In this document: piece after piece, positions 33,687 through 42,645 of the stretch
Layout of the letters: every line of letters begins with the position of its first letter
Numbering within the stretch: position 1 is the stretch's first letter
Source: Acetobacter suratthaniensis
GTDB taxonomy: Bacteria; Pseudomonadota; Alphaproteobacteria; Acetobacterales; Acetobacteraceae
Direction of reading: 5' to 3'
Assembly (NCBI RefSeq): GCF_017377745.1
Contig: NZ_JAFVMG010000012.1
Span: forward strand, 21,261 to 85,260
DNA length: 64,000 nt
Notes under the pieces: generated by a model
What the model was told of the DNA's origin: nothing
Seen by the model: only the letters and a program-made list of their open reading frames with translations
Database searches by the model: none
Translations under genes and position numbers: made by a program

Positions 33687-35946
33687 CCCTCAGGCCACCC
33701 CGCACGGCCTGCCCGCGCCTGCCCACTGGCCCAGTCTGTCCGCCGGTCTTTTACACCTGCTGGGCCTGACCCCCTTTGGTAACGAAACCCGCTGGAAAAC
33801 CTTTGTCGCCACCAGCGCTTATGCAGGACGGGTTTTTCTATCCATTGGCATTGCGGTGTTTCTGGCCTTCCTGTTCCAGCTTCAGTCCCCCATCAGTGCG
33901 GCGACAACGGTCATGATCGTGGCCAACCCCACCGTGGGGGCCATGGTTTCCAAAAGTCTGTGGCGTATCATTGGCACACTGATTGGCGCGACCATCAGTG
34001 TCGGTATCATGGCCGCCTTTGTGCAGTCTCCCGTGCTCTACTTCATGGCGCTGGCGGTGTTTGTGGGCATTGCCTGCGCGGTTGCAACCTTCCTGCGCTA
34101 TTTCCGGGCCTATGCCGCAGTACTGACGGGTTATACCATCGTCATTATCGCCTCTCCCGCCTTTGCGGAGCCTGAGGGCATTTTCCTGTCCGCCATGAGC
34201 CGTCTTTCCGCAGTGACAGTGGGTGTGGTGGTTACGGCCTGCGTGTTCATGATTACCTCGCCACGTAAACCGGGCAGTATCATGGCCGGGCTGGGCGGGG
34301 CTTTTCGCGATACGGTGCGCCATGCGTGGCTGTTCCACTCAGCCGAAAGCAGCCGCACAGCAACTGTTCCGGCCGATGCGCTTGATAAGCTTGAAAACGC
34401 CGAACGCACCGCCAGCCTGACAAGCTTCCGCGCCCTGCCGCAGCCCGTTTATGACAGCCGCAGCAAACTGCTGGCACACATGGCCGGGCTGGCCCCCGCC
34501 ATTGAATACGCCGCAACAGACGACCCCGATATGCTCGCCCGCGTGCGCAACCTGCGGCTGGCACTCAGCCGCCTGACGGGTCTGATCGTCAGTTACCACC
34601 CCTACTGGTTAACCCTTGAGGAAGCCGGGCAGGAAACCCACGATATTCACGCCCAGATGGCCGATACACTGGGCAGGCTGCTGGAACTGACAGAAAACCC
34701 GGCATGGCTGGAAGACCCCGCCCCGCTCACGGCCTGCCTGCGCGAAGCCCTGCATGCCCTTGAACGGCTTTCCCATGAGCCCCAGCCCCCCGCCGTGCTG
34801 GCCGCACTCGACAACACGCGCGATACGCTGGTTCAGATGGATCTGGCGCTGCACAACCTGACAAGCCGCGCCCCCGTTAAATCCGGGGCCGTTATCCTGC
34901 CCTATCTCGACTGGTTTACCGCCCTGCGCAACGGCGCACGCGGCACGCTTATTGCCATGCTGGCCGGACTGTTATGGTATGTTTTCCACTGGAGCACCGG
35001 CCCGCTTCTGATTGTTTATGTTGTGGCGGCCTCCAGCCTGCTCTCCACAGCGCCTTCCGCCGCCAAGGCCAGCCCGATGATGGCGGCTGGCACAGCGCTG
35101 GCCGTGCCGATGGGTTTCCTGTGCCACACACTGGCCCTGCCGCGCATAGACGGATACCCCCTGCTTTGGCTGGCGCTCTGCCTGTTCCTGCTGCCGGGCG
35201 TGTGGTTCCAGTTCCACCCCCGTTACAGTCTGGCGGCTTTTGGCTACGCGGTGTTCTTTACCATGATGCTCTCGGTCAATAATCCCATCGTGTATGATGA
35301 CCTGAACCTGACCAATAACTGGATGACCATGTGTGCCGCCTGCGCCCTGCTGGCGGTTGTTTTCCGGGTTATCCTGCCTGCCGACCACCGGCTGGATGCG
35401 GCGCGGCTGGTTTCGTCCCTTGTGCGCGCGGTGCAGCATCTGGCCAATGCCCCCACGCGCGGCGGCATGCAGTGGGTTGCATGGGAAGGTATGCAGCTTC
35501 AGAAAATCTCACGGCTGATGATGCGCCTTTCCTTTGTCCCCACCGGGCTGGACCGTCAGGGCTACACGGATGCAGCGTTTACCGTGCTCTCGCTCGGGCG
35601 GCTTATCGTGCGGTTGCGCTGGAATGTGACCCATGCCGGGCTGAACCCACAGGCACGCAAGGCACTGGAAACCGCCATGCAGGCTTTTTCCACATTACGC
35701 AAAAATCCGGCGGCCACAGCACAGGCACTCCAGCATGCGGCCCACCAGATCGAGAGCATAACCACCGAGGAAAAAGGTCTGGTCATCAACCGCGACCGCG
35801 TTGTGTCCTGCTTAGAACAGGCGGCCAGCATCATTCTGGCGGTGCCGGGCTTTTTCCATCATCGTGGCCCGATCCATGCCGCGGCGGACCCCACCATGAC
35901 CCAGCCCGCCCCCCCGGCCATTCCGGTAACCCTAATGCCCCGTTAA
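33676..35946 (+). CDS. FUSC-family inner-membrane exporter (AaeB-like)
   Basis: This 756-residue protein has the FUSC layout: two blocks of about five to six membrane segments, residues 55-190 and 410-560, separated and followed by large soluble regions. The first block starts IGIAVFLAFLFQLQSPISAATTVMIVANPTVG. AaeB-type proteins export aromatic carboxylic acids, usually with a membrane-fusion partner AaeA. No such partner gene lies next to this one. The MarR regulator in front of it overlaps by 11 bases. The window has a second FUSC gene at 57713, there with a full partner set. Confidence 0.88.
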   Translation: MRPDPQATPHGLPAPAHWPSLSAGLLHLLGLTPFGNETRWKTFVATSAYAGRVFLSIGIAVFLAFLFQLQSPISAATTVMIVANPTVGAMVSKSLWRIIGTLIGATISVGIMAAFVQSPVLYFMALAVFVGIACAVATFLRYFRAYAAVLTGYTIVIIASPAFAEPEGIFLSAMSRLSAVTVGVVVTACVFMITSPRKPGSIMAGLGGAFRDTVRHAWLFHSAESSRTATVPADALDKLENAERTASLTSFRALPQPVYDSRSKLLAHMAGLAPAIEYAATDDPDMLARVRNLRLALSRLTGLIVSYHPYWLTLEEAGQETHDIHAQMADTLGRLLELTENPAWLEDPAPLTACLREALHALERLSHEPQPPAVLAALDNTRDTLVQMDLALHNLTSRAPVKSGAVILPYLDWFTALRNGARGTLIAMLAGLLWYVFHWSTGPLLIVYVVAASSLLSTAPSAAKASPMMAAGTALAVPMGFLCHTLALPRIDGYPLLWLALCLFLLPGVWFQFHPRYSLAAFGYAVFFTMMLSVNNPIVYDDLNLTNNWMTMCAACALLAVVFRVILPADHRLDAARLVSSLVRAVQHLANAPTRGGMQWVAWEGMQLQKISRLMMRLSFVPTGLDRQGYTDAAFTVLSLGRLIVRLRWNVTHAGLNPQARKALETAMQAFSTLRKNPAATAQALQHAAHQIESITTEEKGLVINRDRVVSCLEQAASIILAVPGFFHHRGPIHAAADPTMTQPAPPAIPVTLMPR

Positions 35947-36102
35947 AAATACGAAAACGAAACGACCTTATTTTTCCGTTAAGTTTTACATGGGGCTATA
36001 CAATTGCGGGAAAGTTCCTCAACAACAAAACTGTATCAATGAATTTAATTTTATCAGCTTAAAGCCGTTTTTAAAGAACTGGAACGCCATTCAGCTTTTA
36101 TA

Positions 36103-36138
36103 GATATGTCATAGAAACAATTATCAAGAAGACATATC
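36103..36138 (+). promoter_or_regulatory. Inverted repeat spanning the ribosome-binding region of satP
   Basis: A perfect 8-bp inverted repeat GATATGTC/GACATATC (36103-36110 with 36131-36138, 20-nt spacer) ends directly before the ATG at 36139. The right arm and the weak AAGAAG in front of it form the presumed translation start region, so folding could block translation. It could equally be an operator. Confidence 0.55.
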
Positions 36139-36753
36139 ATGGCGCATTCAGGTGACTCTGCTCCCAAAAAAGCCAACCCCGCCCCGCTCGGACTTGTCGG
36201 GTTCGGCCTGACCACCATCCTGCTCAACCTGCATAATTCCGGCCTTCTGCCCATGGGGTCGGCCATTCTGGCCATGGGGCTGGTGGTGGGCGGTGCGGCA
36301 CAGATTCTGGCAGGCCTGCTTGAATACCCTTCAGGCAATACCTTCGGGCTCACCGCCTTTGTCTCCTATGGTGCATTCTGGATTTCGCTCGTAGCCCTGA
36401 TTGCCCTGCCGCATACAGGCATTGTGCCAGCCAGCACCCCGGCCATGGTAGGCAGCTACCTGCTGCTGTGGGGCCTGTTTACGCTGTTCATGTTTGTCGG
36501 CACGCTGCGGGCCACCCGCGCACATCAGGTCATTTTTGGCACGCTGGTTATCCTGTTTGCCATGCTTGGCCTGTCCGAGCTGCTTGAACTGCCCGGACTG
36601 AGTGTCATTGCCGGGTATGAAGGTCTGTTCTGCGGTTTCTCTGCTGTGTATCTGGCCGCTGCCGAAGTGCTCGAAGCCCAGTTCGGCCATGATGTGCTGC
36701 CGGTTGGCCGCCCGGCCCCGGCTCCTGTGGTTTATACGGCCGCCGTTGCCTGA
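36139..36753 (+). CDS. satP: Acetate/succinate uptake transporter, GPR1/FUN34/YaaH family
   Basis: This 204-residue membrane protein has the family signature NPAPLGLVGFGLTT near residue 13 and six hydrophobic segments, with ILAGLLEYPSGNTFGLTAFVSYGAFW around residue 57. SatP/YaaH takes up acetate and succinate by proton symport. This fits an acetic acid bacterium, which both makes and oxidises acetate. The gene is monocistronic between two hairpin regions, and an inverted repeat lies at its ribosome-binding site. The paralogue symbol satP is used by similarity; the direction of transport in vivo is not known. Confidence 0.92.
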   Translation: MAHSGDSAPKKANPAPLGLVGFGLTTILLNLHNSGLLPMGSAILAMGLVVGGAAQILAGLLEYPSGNTFGLTAFVSYGAFWISLVALIALPHTGIVPASTPAMVGSYLLLWGLFTLFMFVGTLRATRAHQVIFGTLVILFAMLGLSELLELPGLSVIAGYEGLFCGFSAVYLAAAEVLEAQFGHDVLPVGRPAPAPVVYTAAVA

Positions 36754-36778
36754 ACAGGGCCGCGCTGGTTTCTCGTAT

Positions 36779-36846
36779 CAAGCCACGGCCCTCCTGATCT
36801 CTCCCGTGGCTTGTCACTCCCCCGGCGGCCCCTCCCGCCGGGGGAG
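36779..36846. terminator. Two consecutive hairpins after satP
   Basis: CAAGCCACGG (36779-36788) pairs with 36804-36813, then a 12-bp stem 36817-36828 pairs with 36835-36846. They lie between the convergent satP and enoyl-CoA hydratase-like genes and probably terminate both. Confidence 0.6.
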
Positions 36847-36886
36847 GCCGCACATACTCCTCCTTACGTAAACCTGCTGCCCCGCC

Positions 36887-37912
36887 TTACAGAGCGCGTA
36901 AATCGTGCAGGGCGTGAGCAGGAATATCCTCCAGTCGGGCAGGCTGCCAGAGCGGCGCGTTATCACGGTCAACCAGCCGGGCGCGGATACCCTCGGCAAT
37001 ATCAGGGCGCTCCAGCACATGCTGCACCAGCTCACGCTCCACCTCAAAAACGGCCTCAAGCGTCTCTAGCGCTCTGGCGCGGTGCCATCCATGCCATGCG
37101 GCTTCAAGCGAAAACGGGCTGGCACGCCCCATGTCTTCCAGATCCTGCCGGGCTTCGGGCAGGGGGCAGGACTGTAACCGCTCGATAACCTCAGCCACGC
37201 TTGCCGCCGCATAGCACTGCTCCAGCACCGGGGGCAGCGCCAGCCCCGCCGCACCCTGCTCCTGCATGGAGGCAAAAACCTGCGCGGGCAACGTGTGGGC
37301 CAGCGCATCGCGCAGGCTGTCGAGTGTTTCTGAGGGGGCATGAATATCCGCAAGCCCCATGGCAACGGCCTGCCCGGCATCCATCCGCCCCCCTGTCAGG
37401 GCCAACCGCAGCCCTGCAAGCCCCTGCGTGCGCGAGAGCAGCCATGACCCGCCTGCATCCGGTACAAGCCCGATCCCGGTTTCTGGCATGGCCAGCACGG
37501 AGCGCTCGGTCACCACGCGCCAGGGCACATGGCAACCAAGCCCCACACCGCCCCCCATGGTAATGCCATCAAGAAAGGACACGACAGGCTTGGGATACGC
37601 CGCCAGTTGCCGCATGGTGTCATACGCACGATCCATCAGCGCAAAGGCGCGCTCCGGCCCGTCTGCCAGCAGCGCCTCGCGGATGGCCCGCAGGTCTCCC
37701 CCCGCGCAGAAAGCCCGTGGGCTGCTACTTTCAATCAACACCACCTGTACGCTGTCATCATCGCGCCAGACATCCAGCACCGCACTGATACCGCGTGCCA
37801 GCCCCGCATCCAGTGCGTTGAGCTTTCTGGGACGGTCGAGCACCAACCGTCCCATATGGCCGACCTGCGAGACCGTCAGCCCTTCCACCTCTGAAAGAAC
37901 AGCTTCCGTCAT
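36887..37912 (-). CDS. 3-hydroxyisobutyryl-CoA hydrolase / enoyl-CoA hydratase-family protein
   Basis: This 341-residue crotonase-fold protein fits the 3-hydroxyisobutyryl-CoA hydrolase subfamily of valine breakdown. It has LDRPRKLNALD near 22, the oxyanion motif SSSPRAFCAGGDLRAIREA near 68, FLDGITMGGGVGLGCHVPWRVV near 120 and ETGIGLVPDAGGSWLL near 148. I chose the ATG at 37912, with a perfect AAGGAGG a few bases upstream, over a longer 369-codon reading. Enoyl-CoA hydratase activity is an alternative. It is divergent from a flavin reductase with about 70 bp between them. Confidence 0.88.
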   Translation of the reverse strand: MTEAVLSEVEGLTVSQVGHMGRLVLDRPRKLNALDAGLARGISAVLDVWRDDDSVQVVLIESSSPRAFCAGGDLRAIREALLADGPERAFALMDRAYDTMRQLAAYPKPVVSFLDGITMGGGVGLGCHVPWRVVTERSVLAMPETGIGLVPDAGGSWLLSRTQGLAGLRLALTGGRMDAGQAVAMGLADIHAPSETLDSLRDALAHTLPAQVFASMQEQGAAGLALPPVLEQCYAAASVAEVIERLQSCPLPEARQDLEDMGRASPFSLEAAWHGWHRARALETLEAVFEVERELVQHVLERPDIAEGIRARLVDRDNAPLWQPARLEDIPAHALHDLRAL

Positions 37913-37983
37913 TGCTTTCCTCCTTATTTCATGCACAAACAGCACGGGTACGAGCACATTCCCTGATATAACAAGGAGAGCAG

Positions 37984-38478
37984 ATGTCGGCTCCACAGAC
38001 CAGCGCCTATCGTGATGCCATGGCCAGACTTGGCGCAGCTGTGAACGTGGTCACCACCGGAACTCTGGAAAATCCTGTAGGCTTTACCGCCTCAGCCGTC
38101 TGTTCCGTAACGGACACCCCGCCCACCCTGCTGGTTTGCCTGAACCGCACCAGCCGGGCGCGCGAGTCCTTTCATGTGGGTGCGGCGTTGTGCGTCAATG
38201 TGCTGTCCTCCACGCAGGAAGAGCTTTCAGGCCACTTTGCCAGCGCCAACAGCATGGAAGAGCGCTTTGCTCTGGGCCACTGGGATACGCTGGCCACCGG
38301 CGCTCCCGCCCTGCAGGAAGCCGTGGCTACCTTTGACTGCGTTATCAGTCAGATTGTGGAAGTCGGCACCCATAGCGTGCTGTTTGGCACCGTACAGGCG
38401 CTACGCTCCAACGACGATGCGGACGGGCTGGCCTATTTCCGCCGAGCCTATCATATTCTCAAACGTATTCTGCCGTAA
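37984..38478 (+). CDS. Flavin reductase (RutF/HpaC-like)
   Basis: This 164-residue flavin:NADH oxidoreductase matches the RutF/HpaC family: YRDAMARLGAAVNVVTTG near residue 9, FTASAVCSVTDTPPTLLVCLNR near 36, and VGTHSVLFGTV near 126. It supplies reduced flavin to two-component monooxygenases. No monooxygenase partner (such as RutA or HpaB) lies beside it, so it may serve several enzymes. A good AAGGAGAG precedes the ATG. A strong bidirectional terminator follows it. Confidence 0.88.
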   Translation: MSAPQTSAYRDAMARLGAAVNVVTTGTLENPVGFTASAVCSVTDTPPTLLVCLNRTSRARESFHVGAALCVNVLSSTQEELSGHFASANSMEERFALGHWDTLATGAPALQEAVATFDCVISQIVEVGTHSVLFGTVQALRSNDDADGLAYFRRAYHILKRILP

Positions 38479-38508
38479 CAGCACACCCGACCAGCGGTGC
38501 TGATAACA

Positions 38509-38533
38509 AAAAAGGGGCCAATGGCCCCTTTTT
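38509..38533. terminator. Bidirectional rho-independent terminator
   Basis: An 11-bp stem AAAAAGGGGCC (38509-38519) pairs with GGCCCCTTTTT (38523-38533), with a 3-nt loop and A/T tracts on both sides. It separates the convergent flavin reductase and cysteine synthase genes. Confidence 0.92.
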
Positions 38534-38564
38534 CTTTTCTATCGCCTCAGGCTGTCCAGGCTGC

Positions 38565-39617
38565 TCAGCCTTCAGCCCCGGTGATAAGCCACGGCGCCAC
38601 CGGCAGATTTTTTTCCTTCAGGAACGCCGGGTTGAACAGCTTGGACTCGTAGCGTGCCCCGCCATCTGCCAGAATAGTGACAATCCGGTGCCCCGGCCCG
38701 AGCTTACGCGCCGTGCGGATAGCCGCCGCGACATTGATACCCGAAGACCCCCCGACCGACAGCCCTTCCTCACCCAGCAGACCGTAAATGATATCCAGCG
38801 CCTCGGGGTCAGGGATACGCTCGGCATCATCAATCGGCGCGCCTTCAAGATTGCCCGTCACACGCGACTGGCCAATGCCTTCGGTAATGGACGATCCCTC
38901 AACCGACAGGTCGTTATTCTTGACCCAGCCATACAGGCCCGAACCTTCTGGGTCGGCCAGCACAATGCGCGGGGGCTTTACCCCTGCGCGGGCTGCCGCA
39001 TCATGCAGGCCCAGCGCCGTACCGGCCAGCGTGCCGCCCGTGCCGCATGCGCAGGTAAAGGCATCAATCCGCCCATCCATCTGCTGCCAGATTTCCTGCG
39101 CCGTGGTGGCGCGGTGGCCTTCGCGGTTGGCCAGATTGTCAAACTGATTAGCCCAGACCCAGCCATTTTCCTCAGCCAGCCTGCGCGAAACATGCACGTA
39201 ATTGCCCGGATCACGATACGGCTTGGCCGGAACCAGCCGCAGATCGGCACCGATCATCCGCAGAAAGCCGATTTTCTCGCGGCTCTGGGTTTCGGGCATG
39301 ACAATAACGCAGCGATACCCACGCGCATTGGCCACCAGCGTCAGGCCGATGCCGGTATTCCCCGCAGTCCCTTCCACCAATGTGCCGCCGGGCTTGAGAA
39401 TGCCGCGCTTTTCCGCATCTTCAATAATGGCCAGCCCCGCGCGGTCTTTGACCGAACCACCGGGGTTCATGAACTCGGCCTTGCCGTATATCTCACAGCC
39501 CGTGGCCTCAGACGCGCGGCGCAGGAGCACAAGCGGCGTCCCCCCCACAGCGGCGGGCATATCAGCGGAAAGGGTTTTCCAGCCGGGATGAGAGGGAGAA
39601 ACGGCGCGATCGGTCAT
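38565..39617 (-). CDS. Cysteine synthase (PLP-dependent, CysK/cystathionine beta-synthase fold)
   Basis: This 350-residue PLP enzyme has the Lys of NPGGSVKDRAGL near residue 45, GTAGNTGIGLTL near 80, the phosphate-binding GTGGTLAG and SGGSSGINVAAA at the end. It makes cysteine from O-acetylserine and sulfide. The ATG at 39617 matches the family N-terminus; an upstream reading adds 53 unsupported residues. Some features (WVWANQFDN) recall the cysteine-synthase branch close to cystathionine beta-synthase, so a transsulfuration role is a small possibility. A lipoprotein gene lies upstream. Confidence 0.9.
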   Translation of the reverse strand: MTDRAVSPSHPGWKTLSADMPAAVGGTPLVLLRRASEATGCEIYGKAEFMNPGGSVKDRAGLAIIEDAEKRGILKPGGTLVEGTAGNTGIGLTLVANARGYRCVIVMPETQSREKIGFLRMIGADLRLVPAKPYRDPGNYVHVSRRLAEENGWVWANQFDNLANREGHRATTAQEIWQQMDGRIDAFTCACGTGGTLAGTALGLHDAAARAGVKPPRIVLADPEGSGLYGWVKNNDLSVEGSSITEGIGQSRVTGNLEGAPIDDAERIPDPEALDIIYGLLGEEGLSVGGSSGINVAAAIRTARKLGPGHRIVTILADGGARYESKLFNPAFLKEKNLPVAPWLITGAEG

Positions 39618-39669
39618 CTGCTCTGCCTTGAAAATACTGTCTGTGCGTGCGGACCAAACGGAACCCGGA

Positions 39670-40551
39670 TTACTGACCTGCATCCGGTTCCTGTTCAGCA
39701 TCATATACCACCTCAAGCACCGCGCACCAAGGATAGCGCGGATCGTAACTGCCTGAGGGTGCAGCCAAAAGACCATTGCTGTCCACGGGGGCGTGGGTCA
39801 GGGCCACGGCATCGTCTATATTACCGCCGATAATACTGATCTGCTGGCCAAAAGGCTGGCCCCGCTGCCCTGTGGCCACCACATAGCCGCAATGCGCCGG
39901 AAAGCCGTAAGCGGTGGGCAGGCTGGAAAACCGTACCGTAGTCCGGCTGGCCCCACGGGCAACACACACCAGATCGCCCGGCCGGGGGGCATACTGGGCC
40001 GGATCATGGGCGCGCAGAACAGGGGACTGCCCGGACGCCGCAGCATTAATATAGGTGGCGTGGTTGGGAGAATACGGGAAACGGTCATTCGCCCCCGCCA
40101 CACGCATAACATAGGAAATGAACGCCGCCGACCAAGCGTAGCTGCCATCCTGCTCGAAGCGGAACAACGCGCCGCTGCCATCATGTTTGCCTGTCCAGGC
40201 GGCTTCCTTCATGTCCGGCCCCATGCCGATCCACCAGTATTCGCCCACACGCTGCCAAAGACCCGGCGCGCGCTCGGGCTTGATGGCGGCACTTTCCGGC
40301 TCGGGCCGGTCCAGCGGGTTGTCATCATTGACCGGGCTACCGAACATCCGCCATTCGCGCATGGCAATGGCCACCACATCCTGCCGGTTGAATGGCTCAT
40401 AATTACGGGTGGCAAAATCCGGCACATGGCCGCCATAGTTTGAAGACGCGGCCCCCGGCCAGTGTCCTTGCCCCACCGGGGCTGATGGGCTGGTTGCACA
40501 GGCGGCAAGACACAGCGGAGCCAGAAGAACGGCGTAAGGCGCGCGCGACAT
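39670..40551 (-). CDS. DUF2272 lipoprotein
   Basis: This 293-residue protein starts with a lipoprotein signal peptide (lipobox LAAC near residue 17). Most of it is a DUF2272-like domain: an amidase-like fold with EYWWIGMGPDMKEAAWTGKHDGSG, YSPNHATYINAAASG and a PAHCGYVVATG segment that carries possible Cys/His catalytic residues. This suggests an envelope hydrolase or murein-associated protein; the activity is unproven. The ATG at 40551 has AGGA about 8 nt upstream. It lies 52 bp upstream of the cysteine synthase gene in the same direction, so the two may be cotranscribed. Confidence 0.82.
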   Translation of the reverse strand: MSRAPYAVLLAPLCLAACATSPSAPVGQGHWPGAASSNYGGHVPDFATRNYEPFNRQDVVAIAMREWRMFGSPVNDDNPLDRPEPESAAIKPERAPGLWQRVGEYWWIGMGPDMKEAAWTGKHDGSGALFRFEQDGSYAWSAAFISYVMRVAGANDRFPYSPNHATYINAAASGQSPVLRAHDPAQYAPRPGDLVCVARGASRTTVRFSSLPTAYGFPAHCGYVVATGQRGQPFGQQISIIGGNIDDAVALTHAPVDSNGLLAAPSGSYDPRYPWCAVLEVVYDAEQEPDAGQ

Positions 40552-40695
40552 CGTTTTTCCTACCAGATCAGAAGCCCTGAGACGGTTTGCCCGGTGCAGC
40601 CGCCCCAAAGCGCAGGAGTGGAAAACACGTCCCCTCCCGCATCCCGACTACAATGGAACATCCGCCCCAGCGTGTCCATTGAACTCGGAAGCATC

Positions 40696-41208
40696 TCAGC
40701 CCGGCGGTGTGCTGATTTCAGCCAGAACACCCTGCACACAGCGCACGGCGTCCTCGGGGGCGAGTTCCACCACCAGCCCGCGGCCGCCCCCGTTGATATA
40801 CAGCCTGTCCAGACCGGCCAGACTGGCATCGAACACCACAGGCAGGACGGCATGTCCACCAAACGGGCTGATCCCGCCAACCTGAAAGCCAGTCAGACTT
40901 TCAGCCCGCTCCGGGGGCAGCATGCGCGCCTTGTTCCCACCGAACACGGCGGCCAGCCGGTTCAGATCCACCCGATGGTGAACCGGAATAGCCGCGCATA
41001 CGACCCGTTTTTTATCAATTTCGGCCAGCAGGGTCTTGAACACATGCCCCTGCTCCATACCAATGCCTTCCGCCGCATGCAGCCCAACCTTGCCCGGTTC
41101 GGAAACATACTCGTAATCGTGCATGACATAAGCAATGCCATGTGCATCCAAAAACCGGGTGGAAGGCGTATCAAAGCGCTCGGCCACGGGATTATCCTGC
41201 GTGTGCAT
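40696..41208 (-). CDS. YbaK/EbsC aminoacyl-tRNA deacylase (Cys-tRNA(Pro) type)
   Basis: This 170-residue protein of the YbaK/ProX family clears mischarged aminoacyl-tRNA, for example Cys-tRNA(Pro). The core EQGHVFKTLLAEIDKKRVVCAAIPVHHRVDLNRLAAVFG near residue 52 carries the conserved FKT Lys, and GGISPFGGHAVLPVVFDASL follows. The ATG at 41208 is my choice; a TTG at 41217 would overlap the mtnA stop as TTGA and is possible. It follows mtnA directly in the same operon. Confidence 0.9.
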   Translation of the reverse strand: MHTQDNPVAERFDTPSTRFLDAHGIAYVMHDYEYVSEPGKVGLHAAEGIGMEQGHVFKTLLAEIDKKRVVCAAIPVHHRVDLNRLAAVFGGNKARMLPPERAESLTGFQVGGISPFGGHAVLPVVFDASLAGLDRLYINGGGRGLVVELAPEDAVRCVQGVLAEISTPPG

Positions 41209-41213
41209 ACCGC

Positions 41214-42320
41214 TCAAGCGACGGGTTCCTGCTTGCCAAATTCGGGAAAGAGCGAAAGCAGGCCCGCCTGTGTCGCGGGGCAGCAGCCCTTTTCCGTAAT
41301 CAGCCCTGTAACCAGCCGCGCGGGCGTAACATCAAAAGCCGGGTTTGCGGCGCCGCTGCCATCAGGCGTGATCTGCACGCGCGTAATATTGCCTGCCTCA
41401 TCACGTCCGCCAACATGCGTCACTTCCGAGGCCGCGCGCTCCTCGATCGGAATTTCGCTTATGCCGTCTGCAACCGTCCAGTCTATGGTGGTGGAGGGCA
41501 GCGCAACCCAGAACGGCACATCATTATCCCGCGCGGCCAGCGCCTTGAGATAGGTGCCAATCTTGTTGGCGACATCGCCCGAGCGGGTCACGCGGTCGGT
41601 GCCGACAATGACAATATCCACCTGCCCATGCTGCATCAGATGCCCGCCCGCGTTATCCGCGATAACGGTATGCGGCACGCCGTGGCTACCCAGCTCCCAT
41701 GCTGTCAGGGCAGCCCCCTGATTACGCGGGCGGGTTTCATCAACCCAGACATGCACATCCAGCCCTTCATCATGGGCCATATAGATAGGCGCCAGCGCCG
41801 TACCCCAATCCACGGTGGCAATCCAGCCTGCATTGCAATGCGTCAGAATATTGACACGCTTGCCCCCGGCCGCCAGCGCGCGCAGCAGTTCCAGCCCATG
41901 ACGGCCAATGGCTTCGTTCTGGGCTGCATCCTCATCACAGATCAGCCCGGCTTCAGCATAGGCTGCGGCCGCGCGATCAGTCGGGGTGAGCGGGCGCAGG
42001 CGGGTCAGCATTCTTTCAATGGCCCAGCGCAGGTTTATCGCCGTGGGGCGGGTGGCAGCCAGCATGGCGGCCGTCTGCTCCAGCGTCGTGTCATCGGCTG
42101 CATTGCGCAACCCCAGCGCCAGCCCGTACGCCGCCACAGCCCCGATCAGCGGCGCACCACGCACCTGCATGGTGCGAATGGCGTGGGCCACCTCATCGGG
42201 CGTGACAAGCGTGAGAATATCCAGCGCGAACGGCAGACGGGTCTGGTCAAAAATATGAATGCTCCAGCCGTCTTTTTCATCGACCCAGACACTGCGGTAA
42301 GGGGTGCCATTGATTTTCAT
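41214..42320 (-). CDS. mtnA: S-methyl-5-thioribose-1-phosphate isomerase
   Basis: MtnA isomerises 5-methylthioribose 1-phosphate to the ribulose form in the methionine salvage pathway. This 368-residue protein shows VRGAPLIGAVAAYGLAL near residue 50, ILTHCNAGWIATVDWGTAL near 158 (active-site Cys), the Asp in VGTDRVTRSGDVANKIGTY near 240, and VALPSTTID. The ATG at 42320 gives the normal family length. It is divergent from the histone-like gene over about 325 bp and is followed by the YbaK deacylase gene. No other salvage genes are in the window. Confidence 0.95.
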   Translation of the reverse strand: MKINGTPYRSVWVDEKDGWSIHIFDQTRLPFALDILTLVTPDEVAHAIRTMQVRGAPLIGAVAAYGLALGLRNAADDTTLEQTAAMLAATRPTAINLRWAIERMLTRLRPLTPTDRAAAAYAEAGLICDEDAAQNEAIGRHGLELLRALAAGGKRVNILTHCNAGWIATVDWGTALAPIYMAHDEGLDVHVWVDETRPRNQGAALTAWELGSHGVPHTVIADNAGGHLMQHGQVDIVIVGTDRVTRSGDVANKIGTYLKALAARDNDVPFWVALPSTTIDWTVADGISEIPIEERAASEVTHVGGRDEAGNITRVQITPDGSGAANPAFDVTPARLVTGLITEKGCCPATQAGLLSLFPEFGKQEPVA

Positions 42321-42599
42321 GGAATTACTCTCAAGCCCCGAAGGCAAAACATGAAGAAAACGGAAGCCCCGATCATAAAGCCACAACCCGGCACGGGCAA
42401 CACTCCACCCCAACAAGAACAGTCAGAGAACAGATAACGGCAAGATCATATTAGGGACTGATATTTATTCATGCCTTTGTACAGTATTTTTTGCATTTTC
42501 GGTAGTTTTTGTTATGTAGAGCGGGAACAGCCCAAACATCTGTCGCGGCATGTCCTCGCGGGTAAGGGGCATGATTTTTTCTTTATCAGAAAACCCGTT

Positions 42600-42627
42600 G
42601 CATGTTCACGAACAATCAAAAACATGC
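42600..42627 (+). promoter_or_regulatory. Inverted repeat upstream of the histone-like gene
   Basis: GCATGTT (42600-42606) pairs with AACATGC (42621-42627) across a 14-nt spacer, just before the AAGGAAG ribosome-binding site. It could be a leader hairpin or an operator. The rest of the 42321-42645 region looks like an AT-rich divergent promoter region with no gene visible. Confidence 0.4.
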
Positions 42628-42645
42628 CTTGAAGGAAGATTAACA

